A stretch of 64,000 nucleotides of DNA from Haladaptatus sp. DYF46 (lineage in GTDB: Archaea > Halobacteriota > Halobacteria > Halobacteriales > Haladaptataceae): positions 1,054,001 through 1,118,000 of the forward strand of contig NZ_JAJFAY010000001.1 of assembly GCF_021083305.1 (NCBI RefSeq), in the 5' to 3' direction. Under the pieces are notes generated by a model. That model was not told the origin of the DNA. It was given only the letters and a program-made list of their open reading frames with translations, and did not search any database. Position numbers and translations under genes: made by a program. Shown here piece by piece: positions 34,414-42,922 of this stretch. The stretch's first letter is position 1. The number at the start of each line of letters is the position of its first letter.

Positions 34414-36152
34414 CAGTGAAGGAACTCGCGGACGCCCGCCGCGTCGCGGGCGTTGAGCACGTCCGCCGCTTCCGCCCATCCCCGTCGCGCCGTATGAACT
34501 CCGTATCTGACGTTTCGGTACTCGCCGGGACTGTGGGCGTCGGTGTCGATGGCGATGGTCGCTCCCTCCTCGATCGCGATCTGTACCGCCGCACCCCAGA
34601 GGTCGAGTCGGTGGGGATTGCTGTTTATCTCCAACGCGACGCCGTCGTCCGCGGCGGCGCGAGCCACCTCGCGCACGTCGAAATCGTGACCGGGACGCTG
34701 GTTGATGAGCCGACCGCTCGGGTGGCCGAGAATATCGACGCTCGGGTGTTCTATCGCCCGAATCAGGCGTTCGGTCGCGTCGCCGTCGAGACCGCTGTGT
34801 GGCGAGGCGACGACGATATCCAAGTCGGCGAGCACCTCGTCGCCGACGCTGATTCCCCCGTCCGGGTCGATGTTCGCCTCGACGCCGGTGAACACGTCTA
34901 TCGGGGCGTCCTCGGCGACCGCCCGAACCTCGTCCATCTGGGCTTCGAGTTCGTCGTCGTCCAACCCGACGCCGCCGACCATTCCCGATCCCGTCGCGTG
35001 GTCGGAGATGACGATGTAGTCGTGGCCGAAGTCGGCCGCCCCCTCCACCATCTCCTCGATGGTGTTGTTCCCATCCGACCAGTTCGTGTGCAGATGCAAG
35101 TCGCCGCGGACGTCGTCCACCTCGATGAGATCCGGCAGGTCCCCGGCAAGCGCGGCGTCGATTTCGCCGTTGTCCTCGCGCATTTCGGGGGCGATCAGGG
35201 GTAGGCCGAGCGCCTCGTACATGCTCGCCTCCGTCTCGCCCGCGACCCGCTCGCCGACGCGTTGTCCCGCGTCGGGGTCCTCGACATCACTCACATCGAA
35301 CACGCCGTACTCGTTCACCTTGTATCCCCGATCGATGGCGTAGTTTCGCAGGGTTATGTTGTGGTTCTTGCCGCCCGTGAAGTACTGGAGGGCGCTGCCG
35401 AACTCCTCGGGAACGACGACCCGAAGGTCGATGCGCATGTCGGAGACGCGAATGGACGCTTTGTCGGTTCCCGCCTCGATGACCTCCGTCGCCCGCTCCC
35501 AGTCGGTGAAAGCGTCGATGACCGCTACCTTTTCCTCGCTTTCGGCGAGGATGTCGATGTCGCCGATGGTTTCGCGCCAGCGGCGGAGCGATCCGGCGAG
35601 TTCGTGGCGGCCGACGGTCGGCACGTTGTCGAAGAACGCGAGTACCTGCTCACCGACCGGGCGGGCGTCGCCGAGCAGTTCCCGTCCGCGGACCGTCCGA
35701 GCGAACTCGATACCGCCGAGGATGTTCTCCTCGGATTTCGGCCCGTAGCCCTTTATCTCCCGAATCTTCCCCTCGCGAGCGGCCTCCTCCAAGTCGTCCA
35801 GCGTCCGCACGTCGAGTTCCTCGTACAGGTCGCCGACCGTCTTCGGACCGACGCCCTCGACCCGCGTCAGTTCCATCATCTGCACGGGGAGGTTCGCCCG
35901 CTCCGCTTCGAGTTCCTCGATTTCGCCCGTCTCGAAGTACTCGACGACCTTGCTCGCTATCGAGTCGCCGACTTGCGGGATTTCCCCGACGGCGTCCGGT
36001 CCCTCCGCGGCCAACTCCGCTACGGCCTCGGGATAGTCGCGGATGTTGTCCGCGGCCCGGCGGTAGGCCTGTGGCTTGTACTGGACGTCCTGTGCTTCGA
36101 CCAAATCGGCGTACTCCTCGAGTAACTCCGCTATTTCGGCGTTTCTGCTCAT
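34413..36152 (-). CDS. polX: DNA polymerase/3'-5' exonuclease PolX
   Basis: A 579-residue family X DNA polymerase with a PHP domain. The N-terminal part has helix-hairpin-helix motifs (YKPQAYRRAADNIRDYPEAV, LTRVEGVGPKTVGDLYEELD) and the nucleotidyl-transferase core (RRWRETIGDIDILAESEEKV with DxD). The C-terminal PHP nuclease shows DLHLHTNWSDG, VISDHATGS, GVEANIDPDG, SPHSGLDGD and AIDTDAHSPGE. It fills short gaps in base excision repair. Its start overlaps the stop of the DUF5788-like gene (ATGA), and its stop overlaps Mut7-C. Confidence 0.93.
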   Translation of the reverse strand: MSRNAEIAELLEEYADLVEAQDVQYKPQAYRRAADNIRDYPEAVAELAAEGPDAVGEIPQVGDSIASKVVEYFETGEIEELEAERANLPVQMMELTRVEGVGPKTVGDLYEELDVRTLDDLEEAAREGKIREIKGYGPKSEENILGGIEFARTVRGRELLGDARPVGEQVLAFFDNVPTVGRHELAGSLRRWRETIGDIDILAESEEKVAVIDAFTDWERATEVIEAGTDKASIRVSDMRIDLRVVVPEEFGSALQYFTGGKNHNITLRNYAIDRGYKVNEYGVFDVSDVEDPDAGQRVGERVAGETEASMYEALGLPLIAPEMREDNGEIDAALAGDLPDLIEVDDVRGDLHLHTNWSDGNNTIEEMVEGAADFGHDYIVISDHATGSGMVGGVGLDDDELEAQMDEVRAVAEDAPIDVFTGVEANIDPDGGISVGDEVLADLDIVVASPHSGLDGDATERLIRAIEHPSVDILGHPSGRLINQRPGHDFDVREVARAAADDGVALEINSNPHRLDLWGAAVQIAIEEGATIAIDTDAHSPGEYRNVRYGVHTARRGWAEAADVLNARDAAGVREFLH

Positions 36153-36586
36153 AGTCGTGATCGTTTCCCGCTGTTCTCCTTTCCGAGCGCTTTCTGGAGG
36201 AACGACACCCACCGCTTCTGGTCGGCGGCCTCCTTCGCCTGCTCTTCCGCTTCGAGGTTCGTTGCGCCGAGGCTTTCGAGCGCGTTCAACGCTCGGTCGA
36301 TGCCGATGATGCTCTCGACCAACCGTTCTCCCTCCTCGAAGCTTATGTCGGCCTCTTCGAGGCGTTCTTTACGCTTGAGCCGTTCGCGACGGAGGTTCGT
36401 CTTCGCCTGCTCCACGTGGTCCCGTTCCCCGGCGGGAACCGTGTCCCGACGTTTGATTTCGAAGACGAATTCCCGGAGGTCGAGGTCCTGTCCCTGCACC
36501 GAGATCGTCTCGGGAATCGATGCGCCGATCGTCGCGCCCTCCCGTTCGACCCGTTCCAGCAATCCTTTGCGTTCGTACCCCTTCAC
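36149..36586 (-). CDS. DUF5788-like protein, first gene of the polX operon
   Basis: A 145-residue charged protein. It starts ERKGLLERVEREGATIGASI, with a coiled, Lys/Arg/Glu-rich middle (RRERLKRKERLEEADISFEE) and a helix IIGIDRALNALESLGATN. The pattern fits the haloarchaeal DUF5788 family. I take the GTG at 36586 (VKGYERK) as start because that is where family members begin; an ATG at 36622 would add twelve residues. The stop overlaps the polX ATG by four bases. Function unknown. Confidence 0.78.
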   Translation of the reverse strand: MKGYERKGLLERVEREGATIGASIPETISVQGQDLDLREFVFEIKRRDTVPAGERDHVEQAKTNLRRERLKRKERLEEADISFEEGERLVESIIGIDRALNALESLGATNLEAEEQAKEAADQKRWVSFLQKALGKENSGKRSRL

Positions 36587-36703
36587 ACACCATACTCCTC
36601 GTCCTGAGGGCAAAAACCTCATGCCCTATGCATTTCGGTCATAATCGGCCGCGTCCGAATGAGGCCGAAAAAAGCATTACTCGGTCCGCCGAGTACTGGT
36701 GGC

Positions 36704-37393
36704 ATGAAAAAGCCCGGCGAAGTGTTCGCGGATTCTCGCCTCTACGACCCCGGTATCGAAGCCATCGTTCCGCGGTACGACGAGCTTCACGACGCGATCT
36801 TGAACTCCCCGCCGCAGGACCGGACGGACGAGATTCGCGTCCTCGAACTCGGTGCGGGGACGGGCGAACTCACAGCGAAACTGTTGACCCGCTTTCCCGA
36901 GAGCACGGTCCTCGCGGTGGACCACAGCGAGGATATGCTGACCGAGGCCGAGCGCAAACTGGAGACGTTCGGCGACCGTGCCGACATCGCGCAAGGTGCC
37001 TTCCCCGACGACTATCCGACGACGACCGACGAATACGACCTCGTCATCTCCTCGCTCGCTGTCCATCATCTCCCGTCGGAAGAGAAGCGCCGTCTCTTCG
37101 GCTCGCTCGCCGACGCCCTCGTCCCCGGCGGATGGTTCGTCAACGGCGACGTGATTCGCTTCGACGCGCCGCACCTCGAAACGCTCTCGTCGGCGATGAT
37201 CGAAAACTGGGTGCGTTCGAAGGGATGGGAGGAAGAGGAGTTCATGAACCGCTGGCAGGCGAGCGACGAGTACGACGACCCGGACACGCTGACCGACCAA
37301 CTCATCTGGCTTCGGGAGGCCGGATTCGAATCGGTGACGTCGGTGTGGCAGTACTACAACTTCGCGGTCTACGGCGCGCGAAACCCGGCGTGA
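36704..37393 (+). CDS. Class I SAM-dependent methyltransferase
   Basis: A 229-residue methyltransferase with the Rossmann-fold SAM motif VLELGAGTGELTAKLL, then AVDHSEDMLTEAERKLE, YDLVISSLAVHHLPSEEKRR and LVPGGWFVNGD. The substrate is not indicated. The ATG at 36704 gives the short N-terminal cap typical of the family; an ATG at 36659 is less likely. It is divergent from the DUF5788-like, polX, Mut7-C operon. Confidence 0.87.
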   Translation: MKKPGEVFADSRLYDPGIEAIVPRYDELHDAILNSPPQDRTDEIRVLELGAGTGELTAKLLTRFPESTVLAVDHSEDMLTEAERKLETFGDRADIAQGAFPDDYPTTTDEYDLVISSLAVHHLPSEEKRRLFGSLADALVPGGWFVNGDVIRFDAPHLETLSSAMIENWVRSKGWEEEEFMNRWQASDEYDDPDTLTDQLIWLREAGFESVTSVWQYYNFAVYGARNPA

Positions 37394-37484
37394 TTTCCGG
37401 GCCGCCCGTCGAAGCGGTTGCAGCCGATTTTTGCGTGGGAGCTCACCCAAACCCATTTGGCCTATCGGTTCAAATCATGCAGCA

Positions 37485-38378
37485 ATGGCGCAATGCGACG
37501 TGTGTGGGCAGGACGAGAACATGCCGTACCAGTGTCGAATGTGCGGCGGGACGTTCTGCGCCGAACACCGGCTACCGGAAAACCACTCCTGTCCGGGGTT
37601 GGACCAGTGGAACGACCCGAAAGGAGTGTTCGACAGCGGCTTCGACGATAGCGCGAACAACCAAGGCGGTGGCCGGTTCAGCGTGGACACGAGTCCCGGT
37701 GGACCGCTGAGCTACTTCCGCGGGAACATGACGTTCGTGTTCCTCGCGCTGATGGTGGGGACGTTCGTCGCGGAGTTCTTCGTCCTCAACGTGATGCAGA
37801 ACGGCCTACTGTTCGAGAAACTGTTCGTCCTTCGATCGGATCACATCGGGCGGGTCTGGACGTGGGTCACGTCTATCTTCGCCCACAACCCGACCGGCTT
37901 CACGCACATCCTCTTCAACGGCATCGCGCTGTACTTCTTCGGCCCCGTGTTGGAACGGCGCATCGGGAGCAAGAAGTTCACCGCGCTGTTCCTCGGGAGC
38001 GGTATCCTCGCCGGGTTGGCACAGGTCGGTATCGTCGCGATGATGGGAAGTACCTCCGCCGTCCTCGGCGCGAGCGGCGCTATTATGGCGGTCATGGGCG
38101 TCCTCACGGTGCTGAACCCGAACATGAAGATTCTCATCTACTTCATCATCCCCATGCCGCTCTGGCTCGCGACGGCCCTGTTCGCCGTCTACTCCGGGTT
38201 CGCCAGCGTCATCGGCGGTGCGGGTGCGGGCGGGGTCGCGCAACTCGCTCACCTCACCGGACTGGGAATCGGTCTGCTGTACGGCGCGAAACTGAAGCGG
38301 GAAGGAAAACGCGGCCCCTCGGAACTGGATATCGGCGGCAGGCGGGGCGGCGGCATGGGCGGGCGTAGACGGTTCTAA
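37485..38378 (+). CDS. Rhomboid protease with N-terminal AN1-type zinc finger
   Basis: A 297-residue protein. The first 40 residues form an AN1-like zinc finger (CDVCGQDENMPYQCRMCGG, then FCAEHRLPENHSC). Six membrane helices follow with rhomboid marks: HILFNGIALYFFGPVLERR, the catalytic serine in GASGAIMAVMG and the catalytic His in AQLAHLTGLGIGLLYG. It probably cuts membrane proteins within the bilayer. The C-tail is Gly/Arg-rich. Its TAA overlaps the ATG of the endonuclease V gene (TAATG), so the two are translated together. Confidence 0.9.
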   Translation: MAQCDVCGQDENMPYQCRMCGGTFCAEHRLPENHSCPGLDQWNDPKGVFDSGFDDSANNQGGGRFSVDTSPGGPLSYFRGNMTFVFLALMVGTFVAEFFVLNVMQNGLLFEKLFVLRSDHIGRVWTWVTSIFAHNPTGFTHILFNGIALYFFGPVLERRIGSKKFTALFLGSGILAGLAQVGIVAMMGSTSAVLGASGAIMAVMGVLTVLNPNMKILIYFIIPMPLWLATALFAVYSGFASVIGGAGAGGVAQLAHLTGLGIGLLYGAKLKREGKRGPSELDIGGRRGGGMGGRRRF

Positions 38379-39223
38379 TGCACCTCGCCCACCCGGAATT
38401 CGCGCCGGACGCCTCGCTGTCGCGCGAGGAGATGGAGGAACTCCAGTACGAGGTGGCCGACGCGGCGATCTTCGAGGACGCGTTCGACTTCGATCCCGAG
38501 AGAGTCCGCGCCGAACCAACCGACGACGCACAGACCCGTCTCCCGACGGGTGAGGCCGAAGACGAGGACGACGATTCGGACATCGCCGCGTCCACCGAGC
38601 CTTCCGAATCCCCCGTCGTCGTCGGCGTGGACCAAGCGTTTCTCGGCGACCTCGCGGTGAGCGCGCTCGTCGCGTCGCGGGACGGCGAAGTCATCGAACG
38701 CACCCACGCCGCCGTCGAGACGGGGATTCCGTACATCCCCGGCCTGCTGTCGTTCCGGGAAGGAACCGCGATTTTGCGCGCCTTCGAGGAACTGACGGTC
38801 GAACCGGACCTCGCCATCGTGGACGGGAGCGGGCGAATCCACTTCCGGGAGGCCGGAATCGCCACGCACATCGGCGTGATGCTCGATATTCCCGCCGTCG
38901 GCGTCGCCAAGAAACTCCTCTGCGGTGCTCTCCGTGACCCACCGCAGGGACATCTGTCCGAAGGGGAACGCGTTCCCGTGGTGTCGAACTCGCGGGTCAG
39001 CGCGCCCGACGGGACCGTCATCGGCTACGCGCTCCAATCCCGTCAGTACCCGAACCCCGAGAAGCGTCACATCAACCCGCTGTACGTCAGTCCCGGCCAT
39101 CGCGTGAGCGCGGAGACGGCCGCGGACTTGGTCTGGCAACTCTGTGCTGGCTACAAGCTTCCCGAACCGACGCGGCGGGCCGATGCGTACGCTGATGAAG
39201 TGAAGGAAACCGTTGATACTTAG
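38378..39223 (+). CDS. nfi: Endonuclease V
   Basis: A 281-residue deoxyinosine endonuclease. After an acidic N-terminal extension of about 75 residues come VVGVDQAFLGDLAVSALVAS (catalytic Asp), PGLLSFREGTAILRAFEEL, AIVDGSGRIHFREAGIATHI and PAVGVAKKLLCG. It nicks DNA next to deaminated adenine. The ATG overlaps the stop of the rhomboid gene by one base, an unusual functional pairing of proteolysis and DNA repair. Confidence 0.9.
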   Translation: MHLAHPEFAPDASLSREEMEELQYEVADAAIFEDAFDFDPERVRAEPTDDAQTRLPTGEAEDEDDDSDIAASTEPSESPVVVGVDQAFLGDLAVSALVASRDGEVIERTHAAVETGIPYIPGLLSFREGTAILRAFEELTVEPDLAIVDGSGRIHFREAGIATHIGVMLDIPAVGVAKKLLCGALRDPPQGHLSEGERVPVVSNSRVSAPDGTVIGYALQSRQYPNPEKRHINPLYVSPGHRVSAETAADLVWQLCAGYKLPEPTRRADAYADEVKETVDT

Positions 39224-39247
39224 CCACCCCCGTCCGAAGGAAACCCC

Positions 39248-40099
39248 ATGGATGAGACTGTGCTGATAACCGGCTGTTCGTCGGGAATCGGACGGGAAAC
39301 CGCCCTGTCGTTCCTCGCGGACGGTTGGGAGGTGTACGCGACCGCCCGAAATCCGGCCGACATCGAGACGCTCGGGGAGAAGGGATGTCGCATCTCGACG
39401 CTCGACGTCACCGACGACGACCACGTGGAACGCGTCATCGACGAAATTATCGACGAACACGGCCACTTGGACTGCCTCGTCAACAACGCTGGCTACGCAC
39501 AACCGGGACCGGTCGAGGACGTTCCGATAGAGCAGGTTCACGCGCAGTTCGACGTGAACGTCTACGGACCGCTCCGGTTGGCGCGGGCCGCGCTGTCCCA
39601 CATGCGGGAGCGCGGAAAGGGAACCATCATCAACGTCTCCAGCGCCGTCGGCCGCGTGGCCGTCCCCGGCATGGGAATCTACAGCGGGTCCAAGTTCGCC
39701 CTCGAAGGCGTCTCGGACTCGCTCCGCGGCGAAGTCTCGGAGTACGACGTCGACGTCGTGCTGGTCGAACCCGGTCCGGTCGACACCGAGTTCCACGAGC
39801 GGGCCAGCGACGAAGTCGAAGGCGTGGAGCGTTCGGGCGGCTACGAACGCTTCTACCAGATGTACGACGACCGGCAGGCCATCGACGGAGGCATGCCCGG
39901 TGCAGTCCACCCCAAGGAGGTCGCCGACACCATCCTCGATGCCGCGAACGTCCAACACCCGGACGCCCGATATCCGGTCGGAACGATGGCCCGTCTGACC
40001 GACTACGCACGAATCCTCCCCGCGGAATGGCTCGACAAACTGTACGGGACGATTTCGGAACTCTCCACCAACGACTGGGTCAAGAAGTTCTTCGACTGA
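39248..40099 (+). CDS. SDR-family oxidoreductase
   Basis: A 283-residue short-chain dehydrogenase. TGCSSGIGRETALSFL is the Rossmann glycine motif; CLVNNAGYAQPGPVED has NNAG; NVSSAVGRVAVPGMGIYSGS holds the Ser-Tyr-x-x-x-Lys active site (YSGSK). The C-terminal region resembles retinol-dehydrogenase-like or DltE-like SDRs. Substrate unknown. It is the last gene in the rightward set before the convergent ArsA gene. Confidence 0.87.
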   Translation: MDETVLITGCSSGIGRETALSFLADGWEVYATARNPADIETLGEKGCRISTLDVTDDDHVERVIDEIIDEHGHLDCLVNNAGYAQPGPVEDVPIEQVHAQFDVNVYGPLRLARAALSHMRERGKGTIINVSSAVGRVAVPGMGIYSGSKFALEGVSDSLRGEVSEYDVDVVLVEPGPVDTEFHERASDEVEGVERSGGYERFYQMYDDRQAIDGGMPGAVHPKEVADTILDAANVQHPDARYPVGTMARLTDYARILPAEWLDKLYGTISELSTNDWVKKFFD

Positions 40100-40137
40100 T
40101 TTCGAGTCCGTTACGAAACCATCCGCGTACGAAGCGG

Positions 40138-41178
40138 TCAGTCCAAGCACGCGGCGACGACGCGCAGCATCTTCTCGCCGCGGACTTCGTCGGCGAACAG
40201 CGGAACCCGCTTGATGGTATGGCCGCGGAACACGTCCTGTGCTTCCCGAAGCGCGCCTTGCTGAACCTCCCATCGCTGTTGGCAGAACTCACAGTCGTCC
40301 AGATTCGGCGTCGCGAACCGGGTCGAATCGACCGACTCCGTCACGTCGGCGAGGTTCTCCATCACGCGGTTGACGATGACCGTTCCGACGGGAATCCCGA
40401 ACTCGTCGAGTTGCGCGAGCAGGCGTTTGGATTCGAACACGCTCATCTCCTCCGGGATCATGACGACGCGGAAGTCCGTCTTCGACGGGTCACGGAGCGT
40501 CCGCCGGAGGTCCTGAATCCGTTCCTTAAACGCGTCCAAGTCGTCCATTCCCTCCTCGGGGTCGCCTGTTTCGCCACCGAACACCCCCTTCACGCCGTCC
40601 ATCATGCCTTGGAATCGCTGGCGAAGGCTCATCATCCGGCCGACCATCGTGTCCATCAGTTCGGGTAGTTCGAGCAGTCGAAGCGTGTGCCCCGTCGGCG
40701 CGGTGTCCACCACGACCCGTTCGAACCGCTCGTCGTCCAGGAATTCCAGCAACTTCTGCATCGCCGCGGCCTCGTCCGCGCCGGGCATCGCCCCGCCCAA
40801 GAGCGAGGCCATGGGGCCGTCGTCCTCGTCGCCGAGCATTCCGCCGAGGGGGTTCTCCCCGCCGAGCATCCCGGCCTGTTCCTCCAGTGCGGCGTCCGGG
40901 TCGATTTCGGCGGCGTACAGCGGAACGTCCTCACGAATCCGCGTCGCCGCCGCCGGGATATCGCGCTCGAACGTGTCCGAAAGCGAGTGTGCCGGGTCGG
41001 TCGAGACGACCAGCGTTCGAGTCCCATCGCGCGCGCTCGCCAACGCGGTCGCGGCGGCCATCGTCGTCTTCCCCACGCCGCCTTTCCCGCCGTAGAGAAC
41101 GTACTCGGGTGCGTCGATACCCGTCGGAACGACATCCTCCTCGATTCGCTCAACGGGTTCGACGTCGATTTCAGCCAT
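40138..41178 (-). CDS. ArsA/Get3-family ATPase
   Basis: A 346-residue ATPase of the ArsA/Get3 type. YGGKGGVGKTTMAAATALAS is the deviant Walker A, VVDTAPTGHTLRLLELPEL the switch I/II region, and the C-terminal CEFCQQRWEVQ has the CxxC that coordinates zinc in Get3. A Met/Gly-rich segment (GMLGGENPLGGMLGDEDDGP) lies in the middle. Archaeal homologues may target tail-anchored proteins; arsenite export is also possible, but no arsenic genes are near. ATG at 41178 chosen over an upstream extension. Confidence 0.87.
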   Translation of the reverse strand: MAEIDVEPVERIEEDVVPTGIDAPEYVLYGGKGGVGKTTMAAATALASARDGTRTLVVSTDPAHSLSDTFERDIPAAATRIREDVPLYAAEIDPDAALEEQAGMLGGENPLGGMLGDEDDGPMASLLGGAMPGADEAAAMQKLLEFLDDERFERVVVDTAPTGHTLRLLELPELMDTMVGRMMSLRQRFQGMMDGVKGVFGGETGDPEEGMDDLDAFKERIQDLRRTLRDPSKTDFRVVMIPEEMSVFESKRLLAQLDEFGIPVGTVIVNRVMENLADVTESVDSTRFATPNLDDCEFCQQRWEVQQGALREAQDVFRGHTIKRVPLFADEVRGEKMLRVVAACLD

Positions 41179-41369
41179 ACCCGGAGCTATCGGGTGAAGG
41201 CTTACGTACCTTCTGTTGTCTTCGTACCGGGTTCGAACGGCCTCACTGTTCACGAGAATTTAAATACGAACCCGAAACCAACCTCGATGGACGAGTTCGG
41301 GTTGCGGAGTTCCGACCGCTTCGCGACCCACAGTCTGCCTAACCCGACACGGGTGCGCCAATCGGAGGG

Positions 41370-42476
41370 TCAGCGGTCGCTGAAGTAGTCCGCGAGTCGC
41401 TCGGCCGCCTCCTCGACGCGCGGGGTGACGAGCGCGAACCGAATCCAGTCATCGCGCGAGGAGCCGAAGGCTTCGCCGGGCATACCGGCTACGCCTCCCT
41501 CGTCGATGAGTCGCTCGACGTTCGAGAGCGTGCCGGGGAAGTCGGGGAACCGCGCCATGACGTAGAAGGCTCCGTCGGGCGTGGTGTAGTCCGCGCCCGC
41601 CGCATCGAGCGCGTCGGTGAACGTCTCGACACGCGATTCGAGGAGCGTGCGGTTTCCTTCGTAGTACTCCCGCGTCGTCTCGCGAAGGGCATGGAGAACC
41701 GCGTACTGCGACGGCCTGCTGCCGGCCACGTTCGTCAGCATGTGGCGCGTCTTCGCCACGTCCACGAGGTCCGGCGGGAAGACGGCGTAGCCGACGCGGA
41801 AGCCGGTGATGGCCAGCGACTTGGAAAACGAGTTCGTGACGACTCGGTGATCCGAATCGAACGTCAGCGCGCTGGTGAACTTGCCGGAGAAGTCGAAGTG
41901 GTCGTACACCTCGTCGCTCACGAGGAGCGCGTCGTACTCCTCCACTATCTCCACGAGTTCGCGCATCGTCTCCTCGTCGTACACCGCCCCGGTCGGGTTG
42001 TTCGGCGAGTTGACGACGATTCCGGCGGTGTCCTCGCTCGCCGCTTCGCGAACGTCATCGGGGTCGAGCGTTCCGTCCTCGGCGGTGGCGACGAAGCGCT
42101 GTTTCGCGTCGAGCATCGTCGTCTTGCCGGGGTAGTACGGATACACCGGGTCGGTCAGGATGAACTCGTCGCCCGCTTCGCGCTCCATCGCCCGCGCCAT
42201 GGCGAGATAGTTGGCCTCGCCGCCACCAGCGGTTACGACCACTTGCGAGAGATCGACGTCGCGCCGTGCCGCGATTTCCTCGCGGAGTTCGAGCAGTCCT
42301 TCGCTCGGTGGGTACTGAAAATCCGCGCCGCCGAGGTCGGCATACTCGTGCAGTCCGTCGGCGATACTAGGTGGTGACCCCCAGTCCGGATTCCCGCTGA
42401 CCATGTCGATGACGTCGCGGTCCGCATCCGTCGCGTACGTCATCACGTGAAAGAACAGGGGCGTGTCGTAGTCCAT
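41370..42476 (-). CDS. Class I/II aminotransferase (PLP-dependent)
   Basis: A 368-residue aminotransferase. IVVNSPNNPTGAVYDEETMR, LVSDEVYDHFDFSGKF and VTNSFSKSLAITGFRVGYAV (PLP-binding Lys) are classic fold type I blocks; DWIRFALVTPRVEEAAERLA closes the small domain. It likely transfers amino groups from an aspartate- or aromatic-type donor. The ATG at 42476 gives the usual start (MDYDTPLFFH); a long upstream extension is not halophile-like. Confidence 0.87.
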   Translation of the reverse strand: MDYDTPLFFHVMTYATDADRDVIDMVSGNPDWGSPPSIADGLHEYADLGGADFQYPPSEGLLELREEIAARRDVDLSQVVVTAGGGEANYLAMARAMEREAGDEFILTDPVYPYYPGKTTMLDAKQRFVATAEDGTLDPDDVREAASEDTAGIVVNSPNNPTGAVYDEETMRELVEIVEEYDALLVSDEVYDHFDFSGKFTSALTFDSDHRVVTNSFSKSLAITGFRVGYAVFPPDLVDVAKTRHMLTNVAGSRPSQYAVLHALRETTREYYEGNRTLLESRVETFTDALDAAGADYTTPDGAFYVMARFPDFPGTLSNVERLIDEGGVAGMPGEAFGSSRDDWIRFALVTPRVEEAAERLADYFSDR

Positions 42477-42922
42477 ACCCCAAGGTCGTAGCACTGGCAA
42501 GTCTTTCTTTCGCCTGAATCGAGTGCAGTTCCGGGAGTAGTTTTCGGGACGGTCGTGATCAAGATAATGCATACCATTGTCACACGATGATTTATGTTGA
42601 ACGGAAATACATTGTGGATGAATGATGATGGACCTCGTTCTCGATCTCCACTGACAGCGGTCCACGCCGCTCGCCAACCCGCGTCACCGCTTCGTGACGA
42701 TAGTTCTTCCCCGTGTTCGGACGCCGTAGCTACGGCACTCGCTCAATGGACGAGCGACGGACGGACGACAATCGACGTGTCCCCGTGGGTGCTCGATTTC
42801 GAGCTCGCGAACACGTCCGCACATCGCCGACAACCACCCAATTCGATACCACGTTCGGTGCAGTGTGGCCGTCGTTCGGACCGGTAGAAATCATCGAAAA
42901 ACACACCACAGCAACACACTCA
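42477..42922. other. 446-base gap upstream of the ABC exporter
   Basis: No gene is firmly supported. A weak candidate is ATG 42618 to a stop at 42887 on the plus strand (89 codons, Ser/Asp/Arg-rich, with TATA-like TTTATGTT near 42588), but its composition is unlike a halophile protein and it shows no motif. The rest is ordinary sequence and the promoter of the ABC gene at 42923. Confidence 0.4.

Noticed and set aside
38375..40273. 632-codon open frame on the minus strand
   Set aside because: Crosses endonuclease V and SDR genes antisense; both plus-strand proteins have clear active-site motifs.
42594..42887. Possible small gene before the ABC exporter
   Set aside because: Arg/Ser/Pro-rich composition, no motif, and overlap with the exporter leader. 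Kept only as a weak note in the gap description.
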